In this document: positions 11,291 through 23,087 of the stretch, one piece after another
How positions within the stretch are numbered: position 1 is the stretch's first letter
Layout: each line of letters starts with the position of its first letter
Assembly (NCBI GenBank): GCA_020310875.1
Contig: CM035437.1
Span: 53,058,027-53,122,026, forward strand
Source of the DNA: Ceratopteris richardii
Taxonomy: Eukaryota; Streptophyta; Polypodiopsida; Polypodiales; Pteridaceae
Direction of reading: 5' to 3'
Length of the DNA stretch: 64,000 nucleotides
The notes under the pieces: generated by a model
Databases searched by the model: none
The model's input: only the letters and a program-made list of their open reading frames with translations
Told to the model about the DNA's origin: nothing
Translations under genes and position numbers: made by a program

Positions 11291-11687
11291 TGTTGGAAAT
11301 CAATATCCTATTGGTCAAACAATGTCCTTATAGATCTTTTTGGTCAGATCATATAGCATCCAATGAACTTAGTCTTAGTCCTCTAAGAGAATATGACGAC
11401 GGGAGCGGATAGGATATGGAGAACACTTTCTACTTCTTCTACATCCAAAAGCGTGGGCGCATTGGATACGGTGTCATCCTCTCGTAAAGACGAGCAGAGT
11501 TCAAAACCTCCCTCAAGCGGCGCAGCGCGATCATCAATGTCTTGCTTTAAAACCTTTTGTTTTTTATCAAATAATTGATCAAAAGCTAAAGTGACGGATG
11601 GCGTTATTTTTACGGATGCGGAACAAGTTTTTTTCGCAGTTGCGATGGATTGCTTTTGGAGGGGTGCTTTTCAAGTACACAAACTAC

Positions 11688-11695
11688 TATATAAG
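11688..11695 (+). promoter_or_regulatory. TATA box of the LARD LTR
   Basis: TATATAAG, repeated at 16383-16390 in the other LTR, marks the likely U3/R border; transcription would start about 30 bases on. Confidence 0.65.
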
Positions 11696-11835
11696 AAGCA
11701 CCTTGGGCTCATTGTATTCATCCTTCACCTAGGATCAACACAAGCTTTCTAGAGCTTGGACCTCAATAGAGGTGGTGTTTCTTCTAGCACATGGGGCAAC
11801 CATGGTGCTAACTTGAAGCATGTTGAGGAGCAGCT

Positions 11836-12186
11836 ATGGAGTTCTTCTTAATGATTCTTCTTGGAGAAGATGAAGGGTGTGCTCACACTCTAGCTCATGG
11901 AGAGGAGGTCATCTCTTGTTCATGGCAAGAAGACTTGATTATTAGCAGCTTGATGGTGAGGATCGCCCATCTACATGATGTATTTGAAGATTATCTTCTA
12001 CAGGAAGATATTAGGTTGAAGATTGTCTTCTACAAGAAGATGTCGGGCTACTTCAAAGACATTGGATGGGGCCATCTACATGGTGTATTTGAAGATTATC
12101 TTCTACAGGAAGATATTAGGTTGAAGATTGTCTTCTACAAGAAGATGTCGGGCTACTTCAAAGACATTGGATGGTGTTTAACATAA
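11836..12186 (+). CDS. LTR-encoded 116-aa ORF with 35-residue tandem duplication
   Basis: I do not recognise the protein. The ORF starts with ATG about 120 bases after the predicted transcription start, so it could be the first ORF of the transcript. Residues from about 45 onward consist of two copies of a 35-residue unit (beginning HLHDVFEDYLLQEDIRLK) produced by a 105-bp direct repeat (11968-12072 and 12073-12177). The repeat is in frame. The predicted protein is the same at 16531-16881 in the second LTR despite scattered differences elsewhere. It may still be a chance ORF: LTRs seldom code for proteins and no homolog is known to me. Confidence 0.35.
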   Translation: MEFFLMILLGEDEGCAHTLAHGEEVISCSWQEDLIISSLMVRIAHLHDVFEDYLLQEDIRLKIVFYKKMSGYFKDIGWGHLHGVFEDYLLQEDIRLKIVFYKKMSGYFKDIGWCLT

Positions 12187-12205
12187 GATTTACATCTTAT
12201 GTTAA
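12178..12205 (+). other. Perfect hairpin in the LARD LTR
   Basis: TTAACATAAGAT, loop TTAC, ATCTTATGTTAA. It lies right after the tandem-duplication ORF and is conserved at 16873-16900. A role in RNA stability or 3' processing is possible but not shown. Confidence 0.7.
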
Positions 12206-12914
12206 GTATTCAGGTACATATTCTCTTTATGCACACAGGTACTACTTGAAGTTTATGGAGGCTTTGGCGTTCATATCAGAAGGATTCCTATTCGGCATAG
12301 GTACAAGAGAATCAGTACTTATATGCTTTATGCATATTTTTATGAGGTGTTTGAGAAGGTGTGTTCACATGAGTTTGAGGATTTTCGGCAACAATCTTGT
12401 TAGCATTCTATGCTACTTTATAAGTATGTGATCTTTTCACACACGTATCTGACTTAGGGTCTTCCATAGCCTAAGTTTAGATGTAGGTTTGTTGACCATC
12501 AGTTTCACACTGATCCTTCCTCATTCAGTCACTCATATTCACTCTTCTATAACCTATTAGGTCACACATCTCATGTATATTCAGATTACTGCCCACACAT
12601 CTGAATATGTTTGTTACATTGTACATTCACTCATTCATCTATTTCTCATCACATAGAATGGTTGAGAATATTTCTCCCACATTGTATATTGAACATTGGT
12701 ATATATGATACTATGAGTAAGCGATGGCTTACGTAACACCTTACACATGTCGTCTATTCTTTCTCTATCTTTGTCTCATCATTTGTATGATTAAGTTGTG
12801 GTATGTTCATGTTTTGTCAATATGGAAGATTGTTGGAATTAATGTTGTACATGACTGGAACTATGGAACCATGGACCTTTGACATGAGCCTAAGGGCCTA
12901 CCTCACTTCCAACA

Positions 12915-12935
12915 TTTGATATCAGAGCACTAAGG
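12915..12935 (+). other. PBS-like site of the LARD element
   Basis: TTTGATATCAGAGCACTAAGG starts right at the LTR end. It differs from the plant initiator-tRNA PBS TGGTATCAGAGC by few bases. Confidence 0.7.
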
Positions 12936-15900
12936 TTTTGGTTTCAGAACTTTAGATCTTTGGCATCAATGCATTAAGGCTCTCATATTCACAGGTTTCC
13001 AGAATTCCAGATTTACAACATATGATTTGAAAGCATCTTCTAATATTTGACATTTGACATACACACTTAATGTAGATGAGTAGAGATTTGAGAATTAGAC
13101 ATTTCAGTTACATGTGTATTCATCAGTGTGGAGTATGAAGTTGATGATCTGTTAGCAGCCGAATATTTTTGGAAGAGTATGCAAATACTTTACAAAATTA
13201 TTGTTTCAAGAACCAGACTTGATGAAGAGAAGACTACTTCAAATTCTAGGAAGAACAATGGTTTAGAGAAGATGAAGCAATCAGATCAACATCAAATCAC
13301 AGGTATCAATGTTTACTATCAGATTATCACTTGCAGGTCATATCTTAGAAGAGCAGTTATGAAGAGATTTGAAGGTTTCAAGGAGTGCTTTTATACACTT
13401 TCATCATTTGAAAGTTAAAGGCTACATCAAAACAGGTATCTAGAGGTTTTTCTAGAGAGTTTTGAGAAATCTCTTTCATGGCAAGAAAGTTCATCTAAGA
13501 AGACAAATGTGAAGATGGGATGAGTTTTACAACCAATTTTCTGTTGTAAGTTGGTTGGATATCAAAGTACAAATGTATCTAGAGAAGGTAACTCTAGAAG
13601 GGTAATTCATCATTCAGACAAACAATTGGTGAATTTAGTCGTTTCAGACATTTGAAGCAGAATTTTGATTCACAGATATGAGGAGATGGTAAAACATGTT
13701 TCTATATTCACTTCCATTTATATACCATGTTTGTTTTATCTCTTACTCTTAGCACTAGAGGAAGAGAAAAGTTCATTTGAAGAGGTCAAGAGTGTTTGCT
13801 ACTTCAAGATGAAGAGAACAAAAGGTATGGAAGAGAAGTTTGAAAATGTTGACATCATCAGGTGGAAGAAAGATGCAGAAGAAGAAAGTCCATCATTTCC
13901 AAAAGAAAAGTAAGGCTTCCTTTTCTCATATATTTTCCATATACTTTTCCTATTTTATCCTCTACACCCAAAGACAAGTCTACGAGAACATCTTGTTTAA
14001 AGAAGAAGCAGTTTCTTGTTTTGCATTACACTTGGTCATGATTTAGTAGATTTGACAAAGAATTGCATTGAGAGAAAGAAAAGCAGCAGATATATGTTTT
14101 AACTCATATATGTATGAGTTATGTTTTAGTTGAAGCTTTTAAGCAGGAAGCTTATATGTTCCCTCAAAGAATTCTTGGAGTGTCAATATAGAGCTACTTG
14201 GTATATGACAAGTTGCAGAGAAGTATATTTCTTCTTTATCTAACTCTTGAGTTAAAAGAGTTTTTTGTAGCAGATGTTGAAGACTTGGGTTGAGGTTTAG
14301 TTTTTGGAAAAGGTTACCTCATATTCAGTATTTTCAGAAACTTCAAAAAATTCAGAATCTTGTTGATGTACCAGCCAGTTGAAGAATCTACTTTTTATGA
14401 TTGTCTTGATTTTTGGATATATTCAAAAATGTGTTCCATCAGATCCTTTCACTTGATTGAAAAGTGGAGTTAGCCAAAAGAAAATCAAGCAGGTACTATC
14501 ACATTTCACCCGGGTAAAATATGAAAGTTATGAAGTATCAACTTGCAGCTTTTGGAGTTCTCAAGGTGAGAAGTTTGTCCACTTATGTTTCAAGTAGGAA
14601 TTGCAGATTCCTTGAAGAATTTGTTTGAAGAAAAGTTTTACAACTTTTTGAGAAGCATGGACACTTGGAGACATTCAGGAAGTAAATCAAACATTCAGTC
14701 ATGAAGGTTTGATGATAGCAGATTCTACACAGGAGAGATCATTGATCTCGTATGATCTTATATGATCTTGAGTATTTATGATTCAGTTGTCTATCCTTTG
14801 TTTGTGAAGATTCTTAACATTGGAAGAAGTAAGTCAAAGATTCAGGTTCTATCAGATTTGTCTTGCTGAGAGATAGAAGAAGATACTTGTTATGTTACAG
14901 AAGGTTATGAATCCTAAAAAGCTTTCAGCAAGGTTTTATTATGTTAGGTTCAACTAACCTTATTCTAGATTTTGGAAAGCTGAAGAGTGACATGGAAATG
15001 TATTGGCATGTGCACAATGCTAATAAAAAGGGTTGAGAGATTTTGTTTCAGATACAGGTATTGATCACTGAACATCAGATTTATGAAGGAAGACGTTCCA
15101 CATTTCATAAAGTCTGATATATTTGAAGAATACTGGATACTAGTGTTAAATCATCCAGGGGGTGATGAAACATGAAGACTTATTTTCAGCCATATGTAAA
15201 AGAATGCAGAGTCATACCTACAGGTATTCCTATTTCAGGTATTCCTATATTTTCTTTGTCAGGTTCTCTTTATGTTCCAGCTTTGAAAGAAGAAGGAAGA
15301 AGAAGAATGCTTGGAGAAAGTTCCTGTTAGGATATTCTTGTTCAGGAGAAGGTTCCAGAGTTCTATTTGAAGAGAAGCTTGATATTTCAGAAAGGTATAT
15401 TTCAGACGTGCGCACATATATGTTTATACCAAGTTCTGAAGGAAAGAGGTATGAAGGATTTAAAGGATGAAGACATGATGACATCATAGATTTTTTGACT
15501 CATATTGAGTTGAGTACAGTCAGAGATGAACCAGCAGTGTTCATAATGCACTAAGTTGTGAGTTGACAGTCACAGGTTCCAGGATTCAGTTCCTAATTTT
15601 GTTTAGTGTATTTACATGACGCAGCAGAAGTACGTTGAGAAACCTTTTTGGAAGGTAAATGCAAACATATGGATCCTAGTGTATGTTTTCAGGTTTTTGA
15701 AGACAGGAGATAGCAGGTTCGGAGACAGTTCATGCTACATTTGTTGTCAAGCAGTGATTGCTTGATGAGTACACTATTGGATATCTAGTTTGCATATTTT
15801 CTCAAGTAATATGGTTCATATTTAGCAAGTTCAGGTTTTTTGAAGGAAAGTCAGATTCAGTTTTGAAGAAGACTTTTGAAGAACAAGTTCTGAAGTGCAG

Positions 15901-15973
15901 GAGTACAAGATTGAAGCTTGTGATCATTTGCAGCTTGTTTACAGATCCAGTTCAGGTTGTACCAATATGACAT
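12936..15973. other. Non-coding interior of the LARD element
   Basis: About 3 kb with only short ORFs (the longest about 100 codons, at 15162-15470). It is rich in GAAGA, TTTCAG and TTCAGA words. No zinc knuckle, protease, RT or integrase motif was found on either strand. I see no gene here. Confidence 0.7.
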
Positions 15974-15985
15974 TGCAAGGGGGAT
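15974..15985 (+). other. Polypurine tract of the LARD element
   Basis: GCAAGGGGGAT directly before the 3' LTR, the usual plus-strand primer position. Confidence 0.75.
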
Positions 15986-17609
15986 TGTTGGAAATCAATA
16001 TCCTATTGGTCAAACAATGTCCTTATAGATCTTTTTGGTCAGATCATATAGCATCCAATGAACTTAGTCTTAGTCCTCTAAGAGAATATGACGACGGGAG
16101 CGCATAGGATATGGAGAACACTTTCTACTTCTTCTAGATCCAAAAGCGTGGGCGCATTGGATACGGTGTCGTCCTCTCATAAAGCCGAGCAGAGTTCAAA
16201 ACCTCCCTCAAGCGGCGCAGCGCGATCATCAATGTCTTGCTTTAAAACCTTTTGTTTTTTATCAAATAATTGATCAAAAGCTAAAGTGACGGATGGCGTT
16301 ATTTTTACGGATGCGAAACAAGTTTTTTTTGTAGTTGCGATGGATTGCTTTTGGAGGGGTGCTTTTCAAGTACACAAACTACTATATAAGAAGCACCTTG
16401 GGCTCATTGTATTCATCCTTCACCTAGGATCAACACAAGCTTTCTAGAGCTTGGACCTCAATAGAGGTGGTGTTTCTTCTAGCACATGGGGCAGCCATGG
16501 TGCTAACTTGAAGCATGTTGAGGAGCAGCTATGGAGTTCTTCTTAATGATTCTTCTTGGAGAAGATGAAGGGTGTGCTCACACTCTAGCTCATGGAGAGG
16601 AGGTCATCTCTTGTTCATGGCAAGAAGACTTGATTATTAGCAGCTTGATGGTGAGGATCGCCCATCTACATGATGTATTTGAAGATTATCTTCTACAGGA
16701 AGATATTAGGTTGAAGATTGTCTTCTACAAGAAGATGTCGGGCTACTTCAAAGACATTGGATGGGGCCATCTACATGGTGTATTTGAAGATTATCTTCTA
16801 CAGGAAGATATTAGGTTAAAGATTGTCTTCTACAAGAAGATGTCGGGCTACTTCAAAGACATTGGATGGTGTTTAACATAAGATTTACATCTTATGTTAA
16901 GTATTCAGGTACATATTCTCTTTATGCACACAGGTACTACTTGAAGTTTATGGAGGCTGTGGCGTTCATATCAGAAGGAGTCCTATTCGGCATAGGTACA
17001 AGAGAATCAGTACTTATATGCTTTATGCATATTTTTATGAGGTGTTTGAGAAGGTGTGTTCACATGAGTTTGAGGATTTCCGGCAACAATCTTGTTAGCA
17101 TTCTATGCTACTTTATAAGTATGTGATCTTTTCACACACGTATCTGACTTAGGGTCTTCCATAGCCTAAGTTTAGATGTAGGTTTGTTGACCATCAGTTT
17201 CACACTGATCCTTCCTCATTCAGTCACTCATATTCACTCTTCTATAACCTATTAGGTCACACATCTCATGTATATTCAGATTACTGCCCACACATCTGAA
17301 TATGTTTGTTACATTGTACATTCACTCATTCATCTATTTCTCATCACATAGAATGGTTGAGAATATTTCTCCCACATTGTACATTGAACATTGGTATATA
17401 TGATACTATGAGTAAGCGATGGCTTACGTAACACCTTACACATGTCGTCTATTCTTTCTCTATCTTTGTCTCATCATTTGTATGATTAAGTTGTGGTATG
17501 TTCATGTTTTGTCAATATGGAAGATTGCTGGAATTAATGTTGTACATGACTGGAACTATGGAACCATGGACCTTTGACATGAGCCTAAGGGCCTACCTCA
17601 CTTCCAACA
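15986..17609 (+). repeat. 3' LTR of the LARD element
   Basis: 1624-bp partner of 11291-12914, with the TATA box at 16383, the duplicated-unit ORF at 16531-16881 and the hairpin at 16873-16900. Target duplication TATGC follows. Confidence 0.95.
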
Positions 17610-17614
17610 TATGC

Positions 17615-18180
17615 TTTGAATGGTACATGGATGTTGGATCAAGTTAATGATGCAACCTTACAATTGGAGCAAAAGTTAAAGGTAGCTAGTCTATTGTTAC
17701 AACAAACTTAGGAGGTTGTAACTTCATGGACACCACCAATTATGGGTGTTATAGGCTCCTTTAGTAAAATGTATTTTACTAAATGCAAGAATGTAGGACA
17801 TATTGCTGCCAATTGTGCAGTGAATCAAGTTTATTGTGCCATATGTAATCTAATGAACCATACTACGAAACAACGTATATACAATATGCACAATAAATTG
17901 GTGGCTACTAATCAAATAGAACCTGATGTGGTGCATATTGGTCCTTGATACCAACCACTATATGTACATAACATTCATTTGACCGATGCAGGCAATACTA
18001 GGGGCAGTAATGATAATGTACCACCAATTCATCCTTGTCAAGGAAGTTCGAATTATTAGGGTAAAAAACAAGGCCAAATATTCTTCAACTATAATCAAGT
18101 GAATAGGAGAAGTTATCCAAAGGAAGGAAGGGGACCTCAATGCCTCTTTTGTATGTAGTTCTGACATATGAGGTCAAATT
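17615..18180 (+). pseudogene. F2 gag, zinc-knuckle part
   Basis: This resumes gag after the LARD. Readable blocks are TWMLDQVNDATLQLEQKLK and then KCKNVGHIAANC followed by YCAICNLMNHTTKQ. These align with the two knuckles of E (CTTCKNSGHTSATC and CAICNTIGHATENC). In F2 the first Cys of knuckle one is Phe and the last Cys of knuckle two is lost, so neither would bind zinc. Stops at 17710 and 17946 break the frame. The block shows that F2 and E share the same two-knuckle gag architecture. Confidence 0.75.
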
Positions 18181-18579
18181 TTGTGAAAGCCCAATAATAT
18201 GATTGTAGAAAGCAAGAAGCTAAGCTTAAAGCAACCATAACTAGTATGGTCTCTCTGAGTTATGAGGAACCAATGGTTGTGGTGATTACTTGATCTAGAA
18301 AGCAACTTCAATAGCAAGAACTTGCACTGTATCTGAGCATCCTGAAGCAACAAATAGGTATGTAACCAAGCTTCTCGGTGGGCTTGCTAGATGTCCTTTT
18401 ATTTTGCTCCATTCAACGAGATTTCCTCTTCCCATATGGAACAATTACACAGGATACCAATTCAAGATCATAGTCTATAATCGACTCACTAAGTAATGAC
18501 TACAGACACTATAATAAGAAAGGAACAAGTAACTAGGGTAGAAAAATTGATTAACAAATTGCATGAAGCTTATATCGAG

Positions 18580-19549
18580 CAACAAGACACCACAACACCT
18601 GATACTACTCTTGATTCCTAGAAGGTACTATGTGGATCTATGAGTCAATCAGCATTAAGAGATCTTTTAAAGTTTTTACCAACTTTTAAGGAAGCCCATT
18701 TGGCCAAAGTTCACACGTTTGCTAAAGATGTTATGATAGTACAACAAGTGGTGCCAATTAACCAAGTGGAAACTACAAAAGATAAGTTAGTCAATCATGT
18801 TGTCCCCCTAATCATAGTTTGGTACAAATCTAGACCCATTTCTAGAGTCTTAATTGATGGTGGCTCTATAGTTAATATTGCTACATTATCAATTAATCAT
18901 CAAATAGGTTGGACCAACATTCATCGTGTTGCTTTTTATATTCAGGTGGCTGATCGATCCCATTAGCCCATTGTATTAATTAAAGATATTCCTATCTATA
19001 TTCAAGAAGTTACATTCCTTATTACTTTTGTTGTCATTGAAATAATAGGTAATTGTGAAGATTATAATTTGCTTCTAAATCACCCTTGGTTGCAGCATGC
19101 CAAAGTCCATCATGATTGGGGATCCCAGGCTGTGACTTTCAACAAGGGACACAGGAAATACTCTGTCACTTTGGGTGAGAAGAAGATTTACCCAAAAGGT
19201 TAGTTGTCAAAAATTGCAGAACCTCCTCATATGTTAGAAGTTATGGAGGAAGATGAGGAAGCTCAATTTATGGAATCCAACAAGGATTTTTGGTCATTCA
19301 GACTTATTGATAATCCATAAGTGTTAGCACAATATCAAAAGGAGGATCTCATTGCTTCTTCAATTTGATTAGAGACAATCTAGGATGATCTTTCAAAATC
19401 TATTAACACATTGTTAGAGGTATATCTTCTCGAGCAAGTTAGTGTGAAGGTCGAGGAGAATCAAATGGAGGTAATCTAGGTGTCACTAATCAACCTCATT
19501 TGGTAAAGGTTTGTGCAGAGTTAAAAACATCATTTATGAATGAGTTAAT
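18580..19549 (+). pseudogene. F2 protease region
   Basis: The open piece 18640-18966 holds WYKSRPISRVLIDGGSIVNIATL, with the same D-G-G active site as F1 and E. The second half continues past a stop at 18964 with DYNLLLNHPWLQHAKVHHDWGSQAVTF, the C-terminal protease hallmark. It then runs into an acidic linker (EVMEEDEEAQFMES) before RT. F2 ends at 19549, where copia-like G begins; F1 continues past the equivalent point (1870), so the break is an insertion or rearrangement in F2. Confidence 0.78.
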
Positions 19550-19904
19550 TGTAGAGAGTGCACATACAAAAATAAAATGGAAATAGATCCATAAAATGAA
19601 AAGTACACTCAAAATGAGAATACCATGGAACGGGTAAATTCATATGTGGATTAGGGTGAGCTTGAAAAGAGCATGAAAGATTTCATAACCTTTTAACCAA
19701 AAAGTTTGTGCATGTGCTCAACACAATGCAATCTCTAAGAAGTGAGGTGAGAGCCTCTTTATATGGAGGATTACTAAAAATACAATATATGTGAAGTAAA
19801 TGATCATGAAAGGAGAATGCACACAATGGTAGAAGCAAAAGGCAAGGAACCCAAACACATGGGAGGGTGCTACAAACTAGAGATGCACTCTCATATCCTC
19901 AGCA
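19550..19904 (-). repeat. Candidate 3' LTR of G
   Basis: Bounded by TGTAGAGAG and CCTCAGCA. A purine run lies just inside (minus strand GCATAGGGGG), and a TATA-like CATATAAAG lies at about 19757-19765 on the minus strand. F1 shows uninterrupted sequence at the equivalent site (1870), which supports the left edge. No partner LTR is in view. Confidence 0.5.
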
Positions 19905-21060
19905 CCCCCTATGCAACTCCATTTTGTAGAGTACGGAGGTTGCTAGGGTGTCTGAGAAATGTCCATCATGAGTGTATCAACAACAATGCAAGCACCAAAA
20001 GGAAAGTGTCCATGTGGAAATCCATAGCCTCCGAGTGGGATCGACCATGTGTGATCACCAGGTACTCCATAAGATGTTCACTAGATGCATCAAGCAAATG
20101 CTCCATAAGGATTCCTCCAATGAGGTATAGGAATAGAACAAGATCTCATTGGAGGAGATCACCTCCATGCGAGATCGATAGGATGACTCCATGTGGTATG
20201 TGTGAACTTCCAAAGCTTTGACAATATCCACCATGAGATTTTTATCACCAAGAAGTAGGTCATAAAAGAATGAAATGTAAAACATGAAGCATGAAATTAT
20301 AATCACATGGTAGTACATCTGTAATGTTATAGTCATCCATGGAATGTACAAAGTCCTCATATGTGTCAATAGCACCATGAGAGCCCCCTTTGAACCAAGA
20401 AGATGGCTCAAAAAATGATCCAACTGATTGATGTATCCACGTAGATCCAAGAGTATCCTATGGAGAATGGAAAGATGTTGGACTACATGAATGGAACATT
20501 GTATGCTCAAAATGCAATTGTAATGAGGTAAGTGGACTCTCAAAGAGATGAATGGAAAATGACGAGCCACTAATCCTTGTGTCATGCCCAATTCAAGTGG
20601 AGGGGAAATGAAAACTTTCGATTGTATGATGGGAGGTGTAGCCATATGAGGTGTAAGCTGAGAATGTATCTTTGAGTCCTCATGCTCCAACATTGTACCA
20701 TGATCTGGAAAGCCATGTACAAAGAGAGCATACTCTGCATATTGTGACTTTCAAGTAGTAGAATGATCCCCCTTTGAAGAGGAAATGAGAGGATTTGGAT
20801 TGTGAGAAGAATCCAAAAGGAATGAACACTTAGAGTATTCATCAAAAGTGTTATCATCATCACGGCCTTGCACATAGGCATCACTACCAAAGGGAATATG
20901 TACTACTTCACCTCAAAACTTTTATGGAAGTTTCTTCTAATGAAGCATAGTCTTGGACATCTAGAACACACTTCAAATCCTCTGTAGAGCAATACCTTGA
21001 TGAGTATCCTTCTTTGTTGGGTACTTAATACCTTGTTGCTTAAAATACTTAGAGAAATTG
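19905..21060 (-). other. Unassigned ORF-bearing stretch inside G
   Basis: The minus strand has a 212-codon open stretch at 20055-20693 and another at 20582-20890. They are rich in Leu, Ile, His and Met, without motifs I recognise, and out of register with any copia domain. They may be captured host sequence or a chance open frame. I assign no function. Confidence 0.25.
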
Positions 21061-21079
21061 TGGTTGACAAAGCCATTGT

Positions 21080-21420
21080 CAACATCTGATCTAATGGTCT
21101 TTAAAGAACTTGGAAAGTCATCTTGAACTATTTGTGTCCACTCCTTGAACTTGGAAAGTGCATCCTCTTTATGTTTTAGTGAATAAACCCAATTTTACCT
21201 AGTGAATTCATCTACTATCAAGAAGAAGTAAAGTGACCCACTTAGTGATGGTGTATGCATAGGTCCACAAAGATTGGCATGGACTAATGCTAAGGGTTTA
21301 GATGAGGAAATGGATGCTTCCATAAGCAAAGGGGTAAATGTTTGCTTACCACATGGTTGATAGGTCAACTCCACTCATGTGATCCTAGGGAAACCGTTGA
21401 CAAGATGACTTGAAGAGATC
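21080..21420 (-). pseudogene. G integrase fragment
   Basis: Translating the minus strand in segments gives ALVHANLCGPMHTPSLSG, the first Asp region with Asp replaced by Asn. YFFLIVDEFTR and WVYSLKHKEDALSKFKEW follow, and then a degraded second-Asp block. This is the copia integrase core order. The Glu block (normally NGVAER) is not readable. Stops and indels make it a pseudogene. Confidence 0.65.
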
Positions 21421-21548
21421 TTTGCTAAGTAAGAGGTGTGTCCAAATTTGAAATGCCACAGGCTAAAGCTTGAATCCTTGGCCACGAAACTTGAAAGCTT
21501 GTAGAGACCTTTGTCTTTGAATCTTTGAGCTATGAGTTCTTTGGATTC

Positions 21549-21830
21549 TCAATTGATGAATTCAACATTTTCATGATCAAATTGCATTGCCATGTTGCAC
21601 TTAGTAATGGCCTTCACTGAGAGAAGGTCCTTACAAAGGCTTGATACATAAACAACATCTTCAAGTGACTTGGTCTCACCTTTTGAGTTTGTGACGTGAA
21701 CTTTTCCTCTTCCTTGGATCTCAAAACACGTTATCTCAAAGATAAATTTTTCCTTTGTGCTCTTGCAACTCATGAAAGTATTCTTTGTCATTGCACATTT
21801 ATGATGAATCCCCACTAAAAAAAAATCCAT
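21549..21830 (-). pseudogene. G protease/pre-integrase fragment
   Basis: An open piece of 93 codons containing HHKCAMTKNTFMSC, VHVTNSKGETKSLEDVVYVSSLCKDLLSV and AITKCNMAMQFDHE. This is the C-terminal copia protease pattern (substrate flap, then LxxVxYVPxLxxNLLSV). The active-site Asp block lies at its start, in degraded form. It runs into the GAG-pre-integrase region downstream. Confidence 0.7.
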
Positions 21831-22032
21831 TATTTTCTATAAGTGGATGCGACAAGTGCCTTGTGTTCAATCGTACGAAAAAGTTCTTCACTTGTGTAGT
21901 GAATTTGATGCTTTGTCTTTGGGGTGGACTTGGACTTGTCCTTGTTTTTCTTCTTCAAGCAACAATTTTCTATGTGTCCATGATTGCCACAAAAGTTGCA
22001 ACTAAACTTCTTCTTGCCCTTTCCATTAGATT

Positions 22033-22480
22033 CTAGAGTGCTTTTTTGACCTTTAGTCTTGTTGAAAGTAGCTTTGGCCTACTTGTTTCTTGCGTAGCTT
22101 GAGTCTTTTGCCTAGAGTCATGGAGAAGCAAAAGTCTTCTTACTTCTTCACAAGTGAGTTCTTGACCTCTGTTGTAAAGAGTGGTCACAAAAGTTTCATA
22201 GGGCCTAGGAAGCTTGTTAAGCAGTCTAATGGCCATGTGTTCACTCGAGATCTTTCATTCACAAAGTGTTAAGTTTTGTTGATAATCTTAAAATTCTGTT
22301 ATCACCTTTGTGATGGTGTCTTGAGGAAAAATAGAAAGATTGCAAAACTGGGCCTCTAAATCAAAAATCTTTGAAGGATTTTTATCTTCAAATATACTTG
22401 ATAGTGTGTCTCAAGACTCCTTGGAAGTCTTAGAGGCAGTGATATGAACCTTTCACATATCCAACAAGGGGGTTTCTTTG
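22033..22480 (-). pseudogene. G gag fragment
   Basis: Copia gag core. Readable words are SSIFEDKNPSKIFDLEAQFCNLSI, RLLNKLPRPYETFVTTLYNR and LTCEEVRRLLLLHDSR. This is the UBN2-type gag pattern of plant copia elements. A Lys-rich tail follows, and at about 21950-22020 (still minus strand) a piece of Cys/His-rich sequence suggests a knuckle remnant. The N terminus is missing at about 22480. Confidence 0.7.
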
Positions 22481-22492
22481 TCTACATACCCA

Positions 22493-23087
22493 TGGACCCT
22501 ATGAACACCATGGAGGATTTCAGTGAGTCACCTCTACCCGAGGTACCGCTCGAGCAACAGTTAGAGCTCCTGTGGCACAAACTTTGAGGTGCTCAAAATG
22601 AGATCCAACAATGAAATGAAGTACCTCAAAAGATGCAATATGAAGAAGATAACCTTGCGAGGGTGGTAAAATCTATTATATCTACGCAAGTTGATGGCAC
22701 ACAACCCAAGATTGGTGTTAAAAATCACCAATTTCTATGGTTTGATGGCCTTAAGGATGTCCCTTTAGATATTTACATATAAAGTTTACTATCTAGGAGC
22801 ATACTTTAGTTACACTTCCCAAAATAAATTAGAATATTTAGAGCGTATTCTAGACCATGAATGATTAAAAAAAAAGAATAGTTAGTAATATACGTTCTTA
22901 TATTGAATTACTTAGAGACTATGTTAGCACCTCGTAAATAATCTTAATAATGCCTCCATGAACATTTCCATGCATGTGTTTTTACATGGAACATGATTAT
23001 TTTATTCAGTGATGGAACATGTCACTCGTCATCCATGTTTATTATATTTTATCAACTGAGGTCAGTTGCTTTTTCAACTAAGGGGCA
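22493..23087 (+). pseudogene. Gypsy gag-like scrap
   Basis: The first 300 bases read in one frame as an acidic, Gln-rich opening (MDPMNTMEDFSESPLPEVPLEQQLELLW), then QPKIGVKNHQFLWFDGLKDVPLDIY, with two stops. It resembles the beginning of a gypsy gag, but no core motif is visible. The rest to 23087 is non-coding and AT-rich. Confidence 0.3.

Larger units (their letters stand above)
11291..12914 (+). repeat. 5' LTR of the LARD element
   Basis: 1624 bp, TGTTGG...CCAACA. Contains a TATA box at 11688, a 116-codon ORF with an internal 105-bp tandem duplication, and a perfect 12-bp stem hairpin at 12178-12205. The part at about 11391-11670 is richer in G, C and CpG than the rest of the LTR. Confidence 0.95.
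11291..17609 (+). mobile_element. LARD: non-coding LTR retrotransposon
   Basis: A 6319-bp element with 1624-bp LTRs (11291-12914 and 15986-17609), 5-bp target duplication TATGC (11286-11290 and 17610-17614), a PBS-like site and a PPT. The internal 3.07 kb contains no gag or pol motif in any frame I could read, so it must depend on enzymes from another element. The two LTRs have the same length and differ at about 14 positions by eye, so this is one of the youngest insertions in the window. PBS type suggests a copia partner, but this is an inference. Confidence 0.93.
19550..22490 (-). mobile_element. Copia-like fragment G
   Basis: Minus-strand remains of another copia element. There is a candidate 355-bp LTR at 19550-19904, an unassigned stretch at 19905-21060, integrase at 21080-21420, pre-integrase/protease at 21549-21830 and gag at about 22033-22480. 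RT and RNase H are not found between LTR and integrase, so the element carries a large internal deletion or replacement. The right end lacks an LTR. Confidence 0.65.

Noticed and set aside
15162..15470. 102-codon ORF in the LARD interior as a gene
   Set aside because: No motif, no conserved context, composition like the surrounding non-coding sequence.
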